NCBI GenBank assembly: GCA_026545225.1
Contig: CM048850.1
Coordinates: 24,416,297 to 24,480,296, forward strand
DNA: 64,000 nucleotides
Origin: Cornus controversa
Taxonomy: Eukaryota; Streptophyta; Magnoliopsida; Cornales; Cornaceae
Direction: 5' to 3'
Numbering within the stretch: position 1 is the stretch's first letter; each line of letters opens with the position of its first letter. Under the pieces are notes generated by a model. That model worked only from the letters and a program-made list of their open reading frames with translations. It had not been told where the DNA came from and ran no database searches. This document shows positions 44,743 to 57,421 of this stretch, piece after piece. The position numbers and the translations under genes are program-made.

Positions 44743-46168
44743 ATATTGTAGCGACTCTTAATTCTTCAGGGGACATTAATTTATCCCATTTGACCTTGCA
44801 GTGTTAATTAATGTTGAGCCTAAATAACAACCATAGATTCCAAGTGACTGGCTTCACAGTAAAAAAATTATCTTTCTACCTCGTCACTGTCACTGTCACG
44901 TTAGCAAGCCAAGACACTTCAATAATCAGTGCATAATTTGAACAATTGACTTAATTGAGATGTTTAAGAAGATAATCAGTGCACTCTCTTATTCACACAC
45001 CTTTGACCTAATACATAAGCAGCAGAAGCATACATGAGTATCTCTAGAATAAACACCCTAATCAGTATCTAAGGAAATTGAACAATTGAGATGTACTATA
45101 AAGCAGATATACATAAATTAGAAACTGCATTGCAGTCTGCAGACAGAGAAATTAGGTAGAAATTAGGTAGAAATTTATACTTATTTTATTCAGAACTACA
45201 AAAAATCTATATTTAGTGGGAAAAAAAAACATAAATTAGAAACTGCATTGCAGTCTGCAGACAGAGAAATTAGGTAAAAATCTATATTTAGTGGGAAAAA
45301 AAACTGCACAAAATCTATGAAAACATGCACACAAATGATTTAATTCAACTCTTCTGTACAACTAATATCCACTTCAAATTGAAACATGACCTCAAAAGCC
45401 TAACTAAGAAACCAAATTAAACCTCAAAATAATCAATACACCATTCAATTACAAAACTATTAAAAAAAATGATTTAGAAGATAGATAGAAAAACACATGC
45501 AGGTGTATTTCATGATACAATCAAACAGGTTCAATCAATCACCTAATCCAGAAGTCGATCGATGCCTTCTTAATCAATCACCTAATCTAGAAGTCGAATC
45601 AAGCTCCAACCTCAAGTGTTCGAGCTCGGCTTGGTCAGGTTCACGAGCTTTTCGAGCTCGGCTCGAAACTCGTAAAGAGATACAGATATTACACACACAT
45701 GCACAGATCTATCATACACATATTACACACACGCATATGCAGAATGCACATATCTGTCTAAAACTAAATTTCCATCAAAAGAAATTTCATACAAAATTAT
45801 AAAAAGTAGAAATACCTGGAAAATCACCGATCTCGTCAAAGCCTCTGCTCCGATCTCGCCAAAGCCATCGTCACCGTCCTCCCGTGCCACGAGAGAGAGA
45901 GGGACTTAGGATGTAGTCGTGAGTTGGGACTTAGGATGTAGAGAGATGAGTGCGGGCCTTGCGGCTAGGGTTGAGAGTAATTGAGTGGTTAAAGAATATA
46001 TATAGATGGGCTTTCAGAACATGGGCTTAGGTTTGAGCTATGTTAATTCTCATGGACATGGTTCCCTTTATTTCTGACGGTTTTAAACCGCCGGTAATGA
46101 CTTCAAATTTCTGGCACTTCTAATATCACCGGTCAAAAATCGTTGAAAAATACTAAATATGTTGTGTC
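44743..46168. repeat. Module P, copy 3, with truncated CACTA-like end
   Basis: Base 44743 corresponds to base 1. It contains a private direct duplication of about 110 bases at 45112-45300 (landmark AAACTGCATTGCAGTCTGCA, twice). The CACTA-like end at 46070-46168 finishes TATGTTGTGTCATG where copy 1 has TATGTTGTAGTGTCATG. Confidence 0.8.
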
Positions 46169-47935
46169 ATGTCCCAATTCTGCGAATTAATGTATAAGAA
46201 AATCATGTGTTATATAGTAGGCAATTTCAGGCACTTTTTTTTTCCTTTCTGTTTTCTTGAAGAAATTTATCCGTTTAAGTCCTGCATTGACAAATTTATC
46301 TGTTTACTTGAAAAATGAAAGATGAAGGTTATATTGACAAATGAGTGTATTAGATTTTTCAAAAAGACATAAAAAAAAATAAAATTGAATGGTAGCTTGA
46401 CATATGTGCAAGGAAGCACAGATACGATATGAGTACGACTATACGACAAATTTTAGAAAAAAAATAGAATAAGGATATGGTATGATACAACAATTTAAAA
46501 AAATAAAAATTATACTTCTATATATACATAAAAAATTAATTTAATGTTATATACATGTATTGTAATTAACATTTCTTTTTAAAATATTATGATTAACGAA
46601 TAAAAATAAGAATTATGAGTCTCATATTTTAATAAATTTTAAACTTCTCTTAAGATTATACTATAATATTACTCTTAGAAAACTATATTTTAATATTCAA
46701 AACTGTTAAAAATGTTTTCTGAAATATTTGAGAAATATTGGATACGTGATCGAATTATTTGAATAGTATTGCATACGTGCTAGAAATAAGAATATATATA
46801 TTTTAAAGTTATGGATATATTTAAGAAGTATTAGACACTTATCTCTGAGTATTAGTATATGAACACAATATAAGTACGTTAATCTTATAGAAGTATCCAT
46901 TCTCTAATTTTTATTTATTTTTTTCTTCTTCTTCTTCTTTCTCTTCTTTAAATTTCTTCTCCGTGCACTCATGTATAATATATGTGCAGTAATATATATA
47001 TATTTTTTCTCTTCGATCTTCTTCTCAAAATTTATTATTGTAATTTTATATACTTAATGTTTGTATTTTTTGTTTCTAAATTTTTCTTGATTATTGCACT
47101 ATTAATGCGTTTATTTATTGGTGCAACGGTAAAATTACTCCATTCAAAAGGATCTAGTGAGAGATAAATTGCGAAACATACTTTCTGACTGTAGCAGAGT
47201 GGTACACATTACTTTTTCTCATGCCTCATGTAATTCTTACAAAACATCTAACCCATTGAGAGTCTCTCCCTGATGGAGGAAGACTTGAGAAAGAACCTAT
47301 TTTCTTATAGATTCTTAACCGCATAAAGTTTTCCAGTGGGATCGAAAAATGACTTTTGAAAGACACAATGTAGACTTTAGAAAGTGAAGAGAAAGACTTT
47401 GGAAAGTGACAAAAAGACTTTAGAAAGAAAAAACTGTACAAAATATCACGGAACAAAACCAGAATATGGAATTAAATCAATCAATGTTATGACACGGAGT
47501 AGACATTAGGTGAGCTGGACATACCACCACGTTATTGATATGCGCACATACCAATAAAAATACACAATTCAATGAAAGTAGTCCGACTCACCCAATATCT
47601 TCTCCGTGGCTTAGCTCAATTTTTTGGCACATGGTAGGGTTATCTTGTCAAGCTGGTGCCCAGCATTCCAATTCAAGGGTTGCATCAACTCTGTATCAAT
47701 TCTTATCAATAATCACTTTATTCCTTGTGCACAACTGTCCATTTTTTATGTTATTGCAATTATTTGTGATGGTTGAACTCATCAGTAAGAAAAATTGGGT
47801 TTTCCAACTATGATGAGTCACAAGTGGTGCTTATGATTTTGATTATTCTACAGCCCTTTTCTATGAATGTAGATGTAGACTAGTTAGGAACGTAGAGGTC
47901 AGTAAGTATCAAGGACAGTCAATTGTATGCTCACA
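46169..47935. repeat. Module Q, copy 3
   Basis: Parallels 1623-3440. It ends with GGAACGTAGAGGTCAGTA like the copy at 9600, not with the ALPERIV kinase segment of copy 1. No intact gene. Confidence 0.75.
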
Positions 47936-47939
47936 TATC

Positions 47940-48275
47940 TATATATATGTCTACATCAAAATATGGAAAAGTTGAATAAAAATCAGTATATATATGAAGC
48001 CTACTAAATTGAAATCCTTAGATCATGCAAATCGCTAAGTGATCGCAACTTGATGTTTTCTTTTTCACTCATAAATTTTGGTTAATACTTGAAATTCCTG
48101 AAACTTCAATCAAGCCCACAGGTATCATATATATTACAATCTTAGTTGAACAAGCTTGACAGTTAATTTTGCTTAGACTATTATTGCTAGCCACAATTGC
48201 AACTAGAATAATTTTTCTTCTCAAATATATGCTATTGATCACCTGCTTAATTTTTAGATTATATTTTAGTGAGAG
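47940..48275. repeat. Duplicate of the WAT1 downstream flank
   Basis: Matches 10085-10340 (landmarks GAAATCCTTAG.TCATG.AAATCGC, GATCACCTGCTTAATTTTT). The WAT1 exons themselves are not duplicated here; the sequence passes to an OXS3 fragment instead. Confidence 0.7.
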
Positions 48276-48282
48276 TAAAAAT

Positions 48283-48389
48283 GCTACGATTCTTGTCAAA
48301 GTAAAGGTTGTGAGCAAGCAAGTTCTTGCATTTCCTTGTATAGGTATTTTTCGACTTGGCAATGTCTTTGATGGAAGAACAAGATGAGG
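48283..48389 (-). pseudogene. OXS3-like fragment, copy E
   Basis: A 107-bp piece homologous to the KDIAKSENTYTRK...LLAHN...DKNR region. It begins at the same base, within one or two positions, at which copy C loses homology (CTACGATTCTTGTCAA), and is joined on the other side to an inverted LTR-like fragment. No function expected. Confidence 0.75.
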
Positions 48390-48606
48390 AATCGAGCTTA
48401 TGTACCATTGAACTCGTCTCGATCTAAATCAAAAACGCCCAATTTCAAGTTTTGAAAATCTAAAATTTTAAAGTCAAATTCCCATTAATCTACCCAACCG
48501 TTCGTAACCAAATTTTCAAAGATTGTTCTAGGAAGCAAGATCTACCTATTGATCGGAACAAAAACCCTCAAAATGGATAAACACAGTAGACCCAAATTTC
48601 ATATTC

Positions 48607-48648
<42 letters not shown>

Positions 48649-48650
48649 AG
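48390..48650 (-). mobile_element. Inverted copy of the LTR-like sequence at 6620-6890
   Basis: Reverse complement matches 6620-6880 (landmarks GAACTCGTCTCGATCTAA, CAAGATCTACCTATTGATC). It is followed by a TA microsatellite at 48612-48648. Confidence 0.65.
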
Positions 48651-49189
48651 ATGTAGTGATAATTGAGGCAAAGTGAGGGAAATATGGAGAGAAAAGCACA
48701 CAATAGAAGGATAAACATGCATTGAACAAAAAGCAAACTTCAGCTTTTAACTCTGCTAGCTGAACCTAGCTGGACTGGTCTAGCCTTCATCTTGGACCGG
48801 TCCAACTGGATAGCTTGACTAGTTGACCAATTTTGGAACATGATCTTCAGGAGCATCTCATTCCAATGTTTAGGACATGAATCTTGACTAAATATTACCA
48901 GCCAATCATTGCTATCTCCATGTTTGTATTATATGTATAATTATACTGTGAGAATTTCTGGATTGAAGTGTATCTCATTGCATGTGCAATGCAAGGGCAT
49001 CACTATAGATAACCAAATTCTATGTTGCACATTAATATAGTCTTCATTATGTAAATATTTCCTACACAGTGGCTGTCTTGCGTCACTTTCAAGGAGTGGT
49101 GGAAGGCTTGACACAAGTTTAAATTAAGCTGATATCTATTCACAATAATTTTAAGATGTAATAACAAAAGTCTTACAAGGAGACATTCC

Positions 49190-49870
49190 ATGATGCATGT
49201 TCTTTGCTGATGACATAGCGCTATTGGATACTTCTATAGAAAAGCTAGCAATAAAATTAAAAATGTGGAGAAATGTATTAGAATCAAAAGGCTTAAAAAT
49301 TAGTAGGACTAAAACATGTACACAAAATGTAAATTAAGTAAAGAGTCAGAGATTGACTATATAGTAATAACTTAAAAACCAAAGGATTAGCAATTATTGA
49401 TATTTAGGATCACTACTACTAAAGGATGGAGAGATAGATGGTTGACCTAATTAGTAGAATTGGATCAGGTTGAACAATTGAGGCAGGCTAGTGGTTTTTA
49501 TGCAATAAAAGAATAAAGGAAAAATTTATATGTCAGTTATTTGGCCAACTATCTTCGACGAGATAGGGTTACTAATCAGAGTGTGAGAGAGAAATTTGGA
49601 GTAACACCTATTGGTGATAAAATAAGAAAAAGTACCTTTAGGTGGTATGGACATATACATTGGAAACATATAGATGCACATGTAACAAGAGGAAGACTAG
49701 TTTTCTTAGAAGGTAAGAGACGGAGAGGTTTACCAAAACTAACATGGGGTGAAGTTGTTAGAGATGATTTTAAAAAGTTGAACATAGTAGGAGAGATGAC
49801 TTGTAATAGGAAAAAATGAAAAAGAGCGCTCATGTGGCTGACCCCATTCATATGGGATTAAGGTAAGAAT
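49190..49870 (+). mobile_element. RTE-type LINE, 3' part of reverse transcriptase ORF, with tail
   Basis: Reads MFFADDIALLDTSIEKLAIK, LKMWRNVLESKGLKISRTKT, and farther on NQSVREKFGVTPIGDKIRKS, TFRWYGHIHWKHIDAHVTRG, RLVFLEGKRRRGLPKLTWGE and VVRDDFKKLNIV. FADDIAL is the catalytic box; 'lRWyGHv.r....aPv.r........grRgrGRPk.tW.e.v..Dl..l.l' is the hallmark C-terminus of plant RTE elements. It finishes in WLTPFIWD and a short GATGACGAC-type tail at 49869-49891, consistent with a 5'-truncated insertion. A few stops and shifts show it is inactive. Confidence 0.85.
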
Positions 49871-50122
49871 GATGACGACGACGACGATGATTTTCTGTGT
49901 CAATTTGATGGCTTGCTGGAGTTTTGATGTTGATTTACATATGTGGACATCATTTACTCTCTAATCATTGCTGAGTATTTTCTTGTTTCTATGTTTTTGA
50001 AGTACAACAGAAATTTTTTCACCTAACTTTTTGAGTTTTTGGTCTTATTATATACCATTTTCCAGGTTTCCTAATTCTCCTGTAACTTAAATATATATAT
50101 TGTCATTTGCCTTTTCTATCAG

Positions 50123-50209
50123 GTTGGCAAAACTGGCTTCTCAATAGGTGCAGCCAAAATGGCAAAAGTCTTCTCTTTAGTGATTGGGCCTGGTGCTGGA
50201 TACAACTTG
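50123..50209 (+). CDS. Unidentified exon, phase-compatible with 50606
   Basis: Between TTTTCTATCAG and GTGAGT; 29 full codons reading VGKTGFSIGAAKMAKVFSLV IGPGAGYNL. Good splice signals on both sides and phase 0 at both ends. Gly-rich and hydrophobic, possibly a membrane or organelle-associated protein. Family not recognised. Confidence 0.4.
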
Positions 50210-50497
50210 GTGAGTTACCTAGCTAGCAATTGGCCTTCTAATTTAGGAAAATTGGTTTGAAAATGTCGCCACTGTCTATATTCAGCTATATCATTATTCA
50301 CTCTTTTTTTCTTTTTTCCTCTCTCTCTTCACCCCCCCCTCCTCTCTCCTTTTTTAAAACGACACTTGGTTTTAGGATTTGCATAGTTCTTATTTCATCT
50401 ATCTTGGAAGTAGCTTGTTTTTCCCATCCTGCTTTTGACATAGGAACTAAACTCAGGCTTTTCTTTATAATTATGTTTTTTTTACAACACTATAAAG

Positions 50498-50500
<3 letters not shown>

Positions 50501-50538
<38 letters not shown>
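50501..50538. repeat. (TTA)n microsatellite
   Basis: About twelve TTA units, in the putative intron between the exons at 50123 and 50606. Confidence 0.9.
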
Positions 50539-50605
50539 TATTTATTATTTTTAACAAGAAACCAGTCTGGTAAACTGATTATAACTTCTACTTTGACACT
50601 TGCAG

Positions 50606-50674
50606 AAGTCTAATCCCTTGCCACAAGAAGAGAATCTGATATCGACCCAGAACATCAGTGAGTCAAAGGGGTGA
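50606..50674 (+). CDS. Unidentified terminal exon
   Basis: After GACACTTGCAG, reads KSNPLPQEENLISTQNISES KG and a TGA stop. It is in frame with the exon at 50123, which supports a real two-exon gene end. A TTA microsatellite (50501-50538) lies in the intron. Function unknown. Confidence 0.38.
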   Translation, partial: KSNPLPQEENLISTQNISESKG

Positions 50675-51312
50675 AGCATATTCCAAGAGCAACTCCGTGC
50701 TGAGCGCGAGTCTTTCAAAGCTGTCTTTGACAAGAGGCGACATAGAATTGGAGGCCTTGACGTGGAAGAGGAATAATTTTGTAAAAGCGGATTCTTCAAA
50801 CTGTAGTCAATGGTAGATTTTTGCTCACTCTCTTAGCAGTTATGGTGCTACAGTCCATAGGAAAAGAGGGAGAAAAGTGGGTGTTGTTCAGACCCCCCTC
50901 ATACATTTGGTTATAGTTTTGGTTGGAGGGAGATTGAAGGTCTTCCATGTCTATAACATTGATGTGTTACGAGTGATGTGAGCATCTGGTTTGGGATTCA
51001 TTTGAAATGGAAAGAACGGAAGGAAGAGAAAAGGAAAGTTTTAGGAATTAGAGCAATTGGGTTGACAACTTTCGAGATCAAAACATGTTGTAATTGTTCC
51101 ACGTTGAGTTGGTTTAGTTTGAGTCTTTTTGGCCTGTCAATAATTTTAAGTCTACTGATTTTCTTGAGTTGTAATTGAAGACTTCGATTGAGGAATGCAA
51201 ATTGTAAGGTAATCTTTGATGGATGGATGTTATCTAGATTTAAGTTAAGCTTGTTACTAGGGTGATATATATATATATATAGATATTTGTGCTTCTAAAT
51301 GCTCATGGTGTA

Positions 51313-51344
<32 letters not shown>

Positions 51345-51608
51345 TTCATTATAATTCCAAAATAAAAAATGTTTTAAAAAAAAATAATTTTTATTCCATA
51401 AATTAGTGTGTGAATTTGAGCTCATTCGAAATCTCACTTGACTACAATTTTTTTGGAAGCCCACCCTACCTTTCTTTCCCTCCCTTCTATTTTTATTTAT
51501 TATATTTTTGTTTTTTTTTATTATTATTTTTTTCTTCTTGAAAAAGAAATATATAAAAAAAAGAATAAAAAAATATAATATTTTTATATTTTATTTTTTT
51601 CATGACAG

Positions 51609-51684
51609 GTTCTTATGATGCACTGCTTCTTTTGATGCCACCATCAAACACTCTTACAAGAGGAACAATAGCTTTGTCATCCAG
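51609..51684 (+). CDS. Unidentified short exon
   Basis: Between TTCATGACAG and GTAAGT, reads SYDALLLLMPPSNTLTRGTI ALSS. Splice signals are strong, but no neighbouring exon or family was recognised. Confidence 0.3.
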
Positions 51685-52073
51685 GTAAGTACCTAATTCT
51701 TCTACATCATTTTTTTTTTCTTTTTAGATTAGGAAAACATAGTTTTTTTTTAGGTTGATAACTTTCACATGCAAACTATAGGACAGAATAACTTAGAAAT
51801 ATCCCTAAGGTCACACTTTCTTCATTTTTTTTTCTTTTATTTTTTGTTCTTTTTGTTAAAAAAAAGAAAAAAGAAAAAACATCACACACTCACTCATTTT
51901 TTTATTTTTATTTTTATTGCTTATTTTGTTGTACATCTTTAAATTAACATTTTTTTGTGAATTTTAATTTAGGATTTTTGTAGTAATGCTCTTTTTATTG
52001 TTTAAAAATATTTATAAAAGTAGAGCTAACTCTTGGTAACTCCAGTGAGCACCTTCCAACTTCACAATGTCTA

Positions 52074-52153
52074 GGAAAGTTCTGTCTAAGGAGTGTGGAC
52101 GTACCGTCATTAAGCAGGCCAAGTGCCTCTCCACACTTTCCTAGGAACTTTCC
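52074..52153. other. Inverted repeat able to form a hairpin
   Basis: GGAAAGTTC...AGTGTGGA pairs with TCCACACT...GAACTTTCC around a loop of about 30 bases. It probably belongs to the retroelement 3' region. Confidence 0.6.
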
Positions 52154-54209
52154 TGGTTGTGTTGTTGGCAGACCTTAACTGGTAATCCTCGAGTTACTTT
52201 AATAAAATAAAATAAAATAATTGTAGGAGTTGTAATTTTATTTATTTATTATTTTTTATTTGTTGAAAAAAATAAAAATGCAAAAATTGCATTTTTTTTC
52301 ATGCATAATATTGAACTTTTCATGTGATTACTAATGCTTCATTTTTGTTTAATGAAAAGTTAAAGTAAATCAATTCATTCTGATTAAGGTAATATTCTTC
52401 CAACCTTCTATTTATGCTTAATTGTTATTTTGTCTAACATTGAGGACAATGTTGAGTTTAGGTTTGGGGGTACGACATTAAATTTCTAAATTTTCAGAAA
52501 AACGTTGAATTTGTAATTTTTTGAAAAATGTTTTGTGAAAATGGTAATTTTCACACTATGATTTGATTTTTTTTTTAAATGTGTATAAAATTTTAAAATA
52601 AAATCTTTAAACTTTAGTGCATTAATAAGTTCTTAAAAGTTAAGATTTTATCCTATTTTTCAGTTAGAACAATTTCATGAATTTCTAAAACTCAGAAGAA
52701 AAAAAACAAAATTCACTAAAGCCCCATAATACGATTTGAAATTGATAAGTGACTGCATGTTAAATTTCTGACGAATAAAAGTGGAGATTTAACTCAGTGA
52801 GGTATTGTACCATTCTTTTTTATTTTGAGGATTATATGCTAATCACTCTATTTTTTCTTGAATTTCACATAATTTTGTTGATTAGTCTCATTATTTCATT
52901 CTTTTGGTCAAATATTAAGAATTCATCATGTTATGCCACATAATTTGTTTTTTGAGCTCATGTATGTTGAAGAACTATACCTATACTTGAGAAATGATTT
53001 TAGGCCATCTTTCATTGTTTGAGCCTTTTAAATTTTATTTTTCTTTCTCTTTCTTAGTTATGAATTACCACTTGTTAACCAGTTGAGCTTTTTGCCCATT
53101 CTTTCTTTTATAACCATATTTTTTATGATTTTTCGAGAATGGATGTGATAATCAGTGAAGCTTTTTGGTCTAGCCTTTCTTTTATAACCCTTTTTAGGTT
53201 TTCCGAGAATGGATGTGATCAATGTACAAGCGGGTGAAAAAAAAAAAAAAAAGTAGAAGAAAAAGAAAAAAAAAAGAAAGAGGGAGTATAATTGTTGATG
53301 AGATTTTGAGAAGTGTATATAAAAAGAAGTGAAATAGAAAGCACTTAAATGACAAAAGTTTGGAAGAAAAAGTTGAAAGTAATATGCTCCAAGTGAGTTA
53401 GTTCTTCCCAAGCATTCTTGAATAAACCGTACCATTATCATTATCATTTTTTTATCTTCCTTTTACCTAAATTTACATCCTAATAAAAGTCCTTTTTGAT
53501 CTTAAGGATAGTATAGTTCGGATATGGACATGACTAAGTTATATTGTTGTGTGGTATAAATTCTTAATATTTGATATTCCTTTCATGAGACCAATGCATT
53601 TTCTTGAAAATTCGTTCTTTGTTGAAAATATGTGAGGTAATTTGCATTTGTTCTACATTATTCTACTCACATATACTTGAGTGCAAAATTACCCAATCTT
53701 TTAGTGTTCAATTTTGAGTGAAATATCATAAGTGAGATTTGAAATCAAAGCTAATTTTCTAAGAAAATCTAAAATGCAGTTGCTTTAAAATTGAGAAGTA
53801 TATTATTGGTGGCTATTCACACACACACTCTGAGTCAAGAATAGTAATGAAAATTTTTAACTTTTGAATAGTATTTAATCTTTTCTTTTAATTTTTTATT
53901 TCGCACTAAAGTGGAATAATTGAGTTGTTCTTGATTTATACACATTAATAGAAAAAAAAAATCTGAGTGTTAATTACCATTTTTTGATGTTTGTGGGTAT
54001 CATTATTTAAACCCTCACGAGGCTATAGCTCGTCCACTAGGAGTAACCTAGGGGTTTAAGGCCTTATTGCATATGGTAAATGCAATCGAAACAGCCTGCA
54101 AAAGTAGCACATCTTTAGTTAGGAGTTAAATAAAAGTAGCAGTTTTGTGCTCTAATATCTTTTGCTTGTATTTGCTAGAGGACTAACAAAAGCTAGTTTG
54201 GGGGTAATT

Positions 54210-55464
54210 TGACAAGTGCACAAAACATGTTATTTTATATCTCAAAATAAGTCTTTAATTACTCTTTTACTTTATTTAAATATTCTTATCTTTGCATTTT
54301 GTGTTTTATAGGAGTTGATTTCCAAATAAGAATAAAGCAGCAGAAAAGGCCTAAAAAGGATATATATATAGCCAAAGATAAACATCAGAAAATTATAGGA
54401 GAGATAGTATTCTGTACAATCTACTTCACAAGAAGTCTCAAGTTCAAAACTTTGCAAAATACTTTTTTGCACGGCCACGTCTGCAGTCCAGAATTCAAAT
54501 TAAAGATATGGAGATCAAATATTAGATATTTAAATTCAAAATTTTGTATTTTGAATTTTTGTTTTTAAATTTTGTATTTCAAATTTTGTGTTTTGAATTT
54601 TTGTTTTTGAATTTTGTATTTTAAATTTTTCCTACCTAAACCATTCCCCTTTAACTCTATAAATAGGGGGTCTTAGGGGATGGTGAAGGGAGTTAGAAAT
54701 TGTAGAGAAATTATAGAAAAAATAGTGTAATTGTTTTATTGATTCAATGATGAGTAGTAGTTTCATTTCTATTTGTTTGTTTTCTATTAATATGCAAGCG
54801 TAAACATCCTTCTCAAGGGAGTGATGAAGCCACCATGGCTGAAGTATAGGTAAGTTGTTTTATTTTCTTGTCTACTTTTTCCTCCCAAGAGCATTCTTCT
54901 ACTCTTCTATTCTGGATTTTATTTTCTAAAATTAGAGGAAGGATTTTTCGTGTTTGCCAAATAATGGTAATTCGAAGAATGCCTACCTCTGTTTACCTAG
55001 CCAATGTGCATCAGATTAAATAAAGAATGTCTCTCTCATATATAATCAAGTTATTCTTTTTTATTTCATATTTTTCTTCATCTTTCCAAGTTCTAATTGG
55101 ATTGGTGAAGTGTATTGGTTATTGGAGGAAAAACTAGATAAGAATATAATAAAAAAACTTTATTTATATGGATCCATGGTGGTGAATTCTCTTTCCTTGA
55201 GATTTGTCCCATCATTTGATCTAAGACATTTAATATTAGTTTTTATTATTAAATAAAAAATCAGAATTTTATTTTTTAAAATATTCATTTTTCATCTCAA
55301 GAGATTTAGGTTTTGAAGTTTAGACTTGTTACTGATTCTCACTTGAGAGTGGTTCGACCCTGCTTACTGCTATACAGTTTTTAGTAAAGTTTTTGCAGTC
55401 TTTATTTTTTTTTGTACGAAGTGTAGAAAAGTAACGACAAACATCAATTATTCTACACTCGTCA
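54210..55464 (+). repeat. LTR of the gypsy-type element, 1255 bp
   Basis: Starts TGACAAGTG and ends CACTCGTCA, inverted ends typical of an LTR. A TATA box CTATAAATAG lies at 54657-54666. The stretch GGTTCGACCCTGCTTACTGC near 55352 resembles the 3' part of many plant gypsy LTRs. No upstream partner LTR is visible in the window, so only one end of the element is here. Confidence 0.65.
54657..54666 (+). promoter_or_regulatory. TATA box of the LTR
   Basis: CTATAAATAG followed by GGGGGTCTTAGG, placed about one third into the LTR as expected for the U3/R border. Confidence 0.5.
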
Positions 55465-55618
55465 ATAACCTTTTCTTTGTTCAAATCTTATTAGTGATGC
55501 ACATGTAAATTATTAAGGACTTTATCACATAAGAGTACAAAGATTAAAAAAGAGTACAATTACAATTACAAAAGTACTCTCTTAAACCCACCCCCACCAT
55601 CACTATCCACCGTCGTCC

Positions 55619-57388
55619 TGTCACGCCCCGATTTTCGACACCCGGTTAGGAGCGAGGGAAACCGGGGTGAATCCGTAATTTCACCTCAAGTTCCCACACC
55701 TTAATCTCATTTTAATTTATTCTATTGCGGAAGCATTCTATATGTACACCCTTCAGGTGACATAAGATCATCAATAGCCCTTGCAAATGATTTTCACGAA
55801 AATCGGGCATGATCCATTCCAAATAATCAGCTCCTGACATGTTACACCTGCTTTACAATTCATATGGACACTTCTGAGCACGTGTCCCCTCAACATTTCT
55901 ACAACATGCATAATAAAATCAAAAATATACCTGCCTCAGTCCTTGAATGTCCGTATTACATCTATACATCACATGAATGAAATACATCTGAAGGAACTGA
56001 ATCACCATAATCGCTCCATACATCTAATCCAATGTCCTAATTATACACTAAATTCTAAAGAATTTAACTACTACCTCTGCCTCTGGTACTATAAGTCTTC
56101 TAACTGACTCCGTAATCAGCAATACCTGCAAAATCTGGGAGGGGGTGAGCTCAAAGGCCCAACAAGATATGTAGAACTGTACTATCATCGCAGCAGCAGG
56201 TCGACCCTCACATATTCTCAAAAATATACATGCACTTAAATATATCATGATATTTAAAGTCATGCCCCTCCTATCATACATGAACCAACAATGCATATGA
56301 CAGTTCTAACACTTATGAACATTTAAATCTAATACACCTGATTTATGAAAATCGTTTACAACATGTTCAAGAGCAATACACATCCAGTATTCATATGTAT
56401 AGAAAACATATATATATAGAGGCATTACATGAACGATGAAAATCAAATACCACGTCACCTACTCAACAAGATCCATTGAATCATGCATAAATGCACATGC
56501 TCATGCATTTTTACCCAAACATTTACATTTTTCAAATCATGCATGATACTTCACATAAAGTGCAAATACATACGTATATAACTCACACCAAACTAATTCA
56601 TAGGGGGCTTTCTCATCACTCCAATAGTAAGGGTCTCTTCGGCACCCAAACTCTGCTTGTGCTTTATCGGGTTACTAACCCAAAGGGAGCACCTCCTCTT
56701 GGCCAAGTTTTGGGTCTTTCACCCTAGGGGTCTTCCCCTTATCTTAATTTCACACTCCTGCCCCAAAATCATATATATATTGCATAAAATCACACCTATG
56801 CACTTATCCACACCATGAATGCATTTTTGTCAAATTAATGCATTTTCCTTCCATCTCAATATTGTCACAATGTCATCACACTCATATCATGGAAATCATC
56901 ATGCTTATGCATTTTCAAGAAAATTACATCTCTCATACATAAATCTATAAACATCACCTCTTCACGTTTTCACCAAAAAATACACTTTTCATCGAAATCA
57001 TTCATAATCACATTTGCACATACACAACATATACATAGATGTCACATCTTGCATATAATCACATATATACGTATATTAGCATAAATATAATCATACTTTC
57101 ATTCCAATCATGCATTTTACTACGAGCAACCAACATGCATTCTTACAACCATATACAATCACGCAAATATATATATACACATATATATATATATATATCA
57201 TGTCACCCATATAGGTAGTAAAAACATACATAACATTTCACATATATATTTACGTATACTCAACTCATGCATAAGAATCATATATGCATGCAAGGCAACA
57301 TCTAGCTAAATATACATATATAATTTAGCATACTTTACATGGCTCAATCCCTAAATGTGCATATAACAATGCTCTTACCCTCCAAGCC

Positions 57389-57421
<33 letters not shown>

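Larger units (their letters stand above)
51690..55464 (+). mobile_element. 3' part of a Ty3/gypsy-type retrotransposon with its 3' LTR
   Basis: CATTGAGGACAATGTTGAG followed by GGTTTGGGGGTA at about 52437-52475 resembles the region just downstream of pol in many plant gypsy elements. A second GTTTGGGGGT tract at 54196-54205 sits where a polypurine tract should be, directly before the LTR. No integrase or polymerase coding remains between. The left boundary is not defined. Confidence 0.5.
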
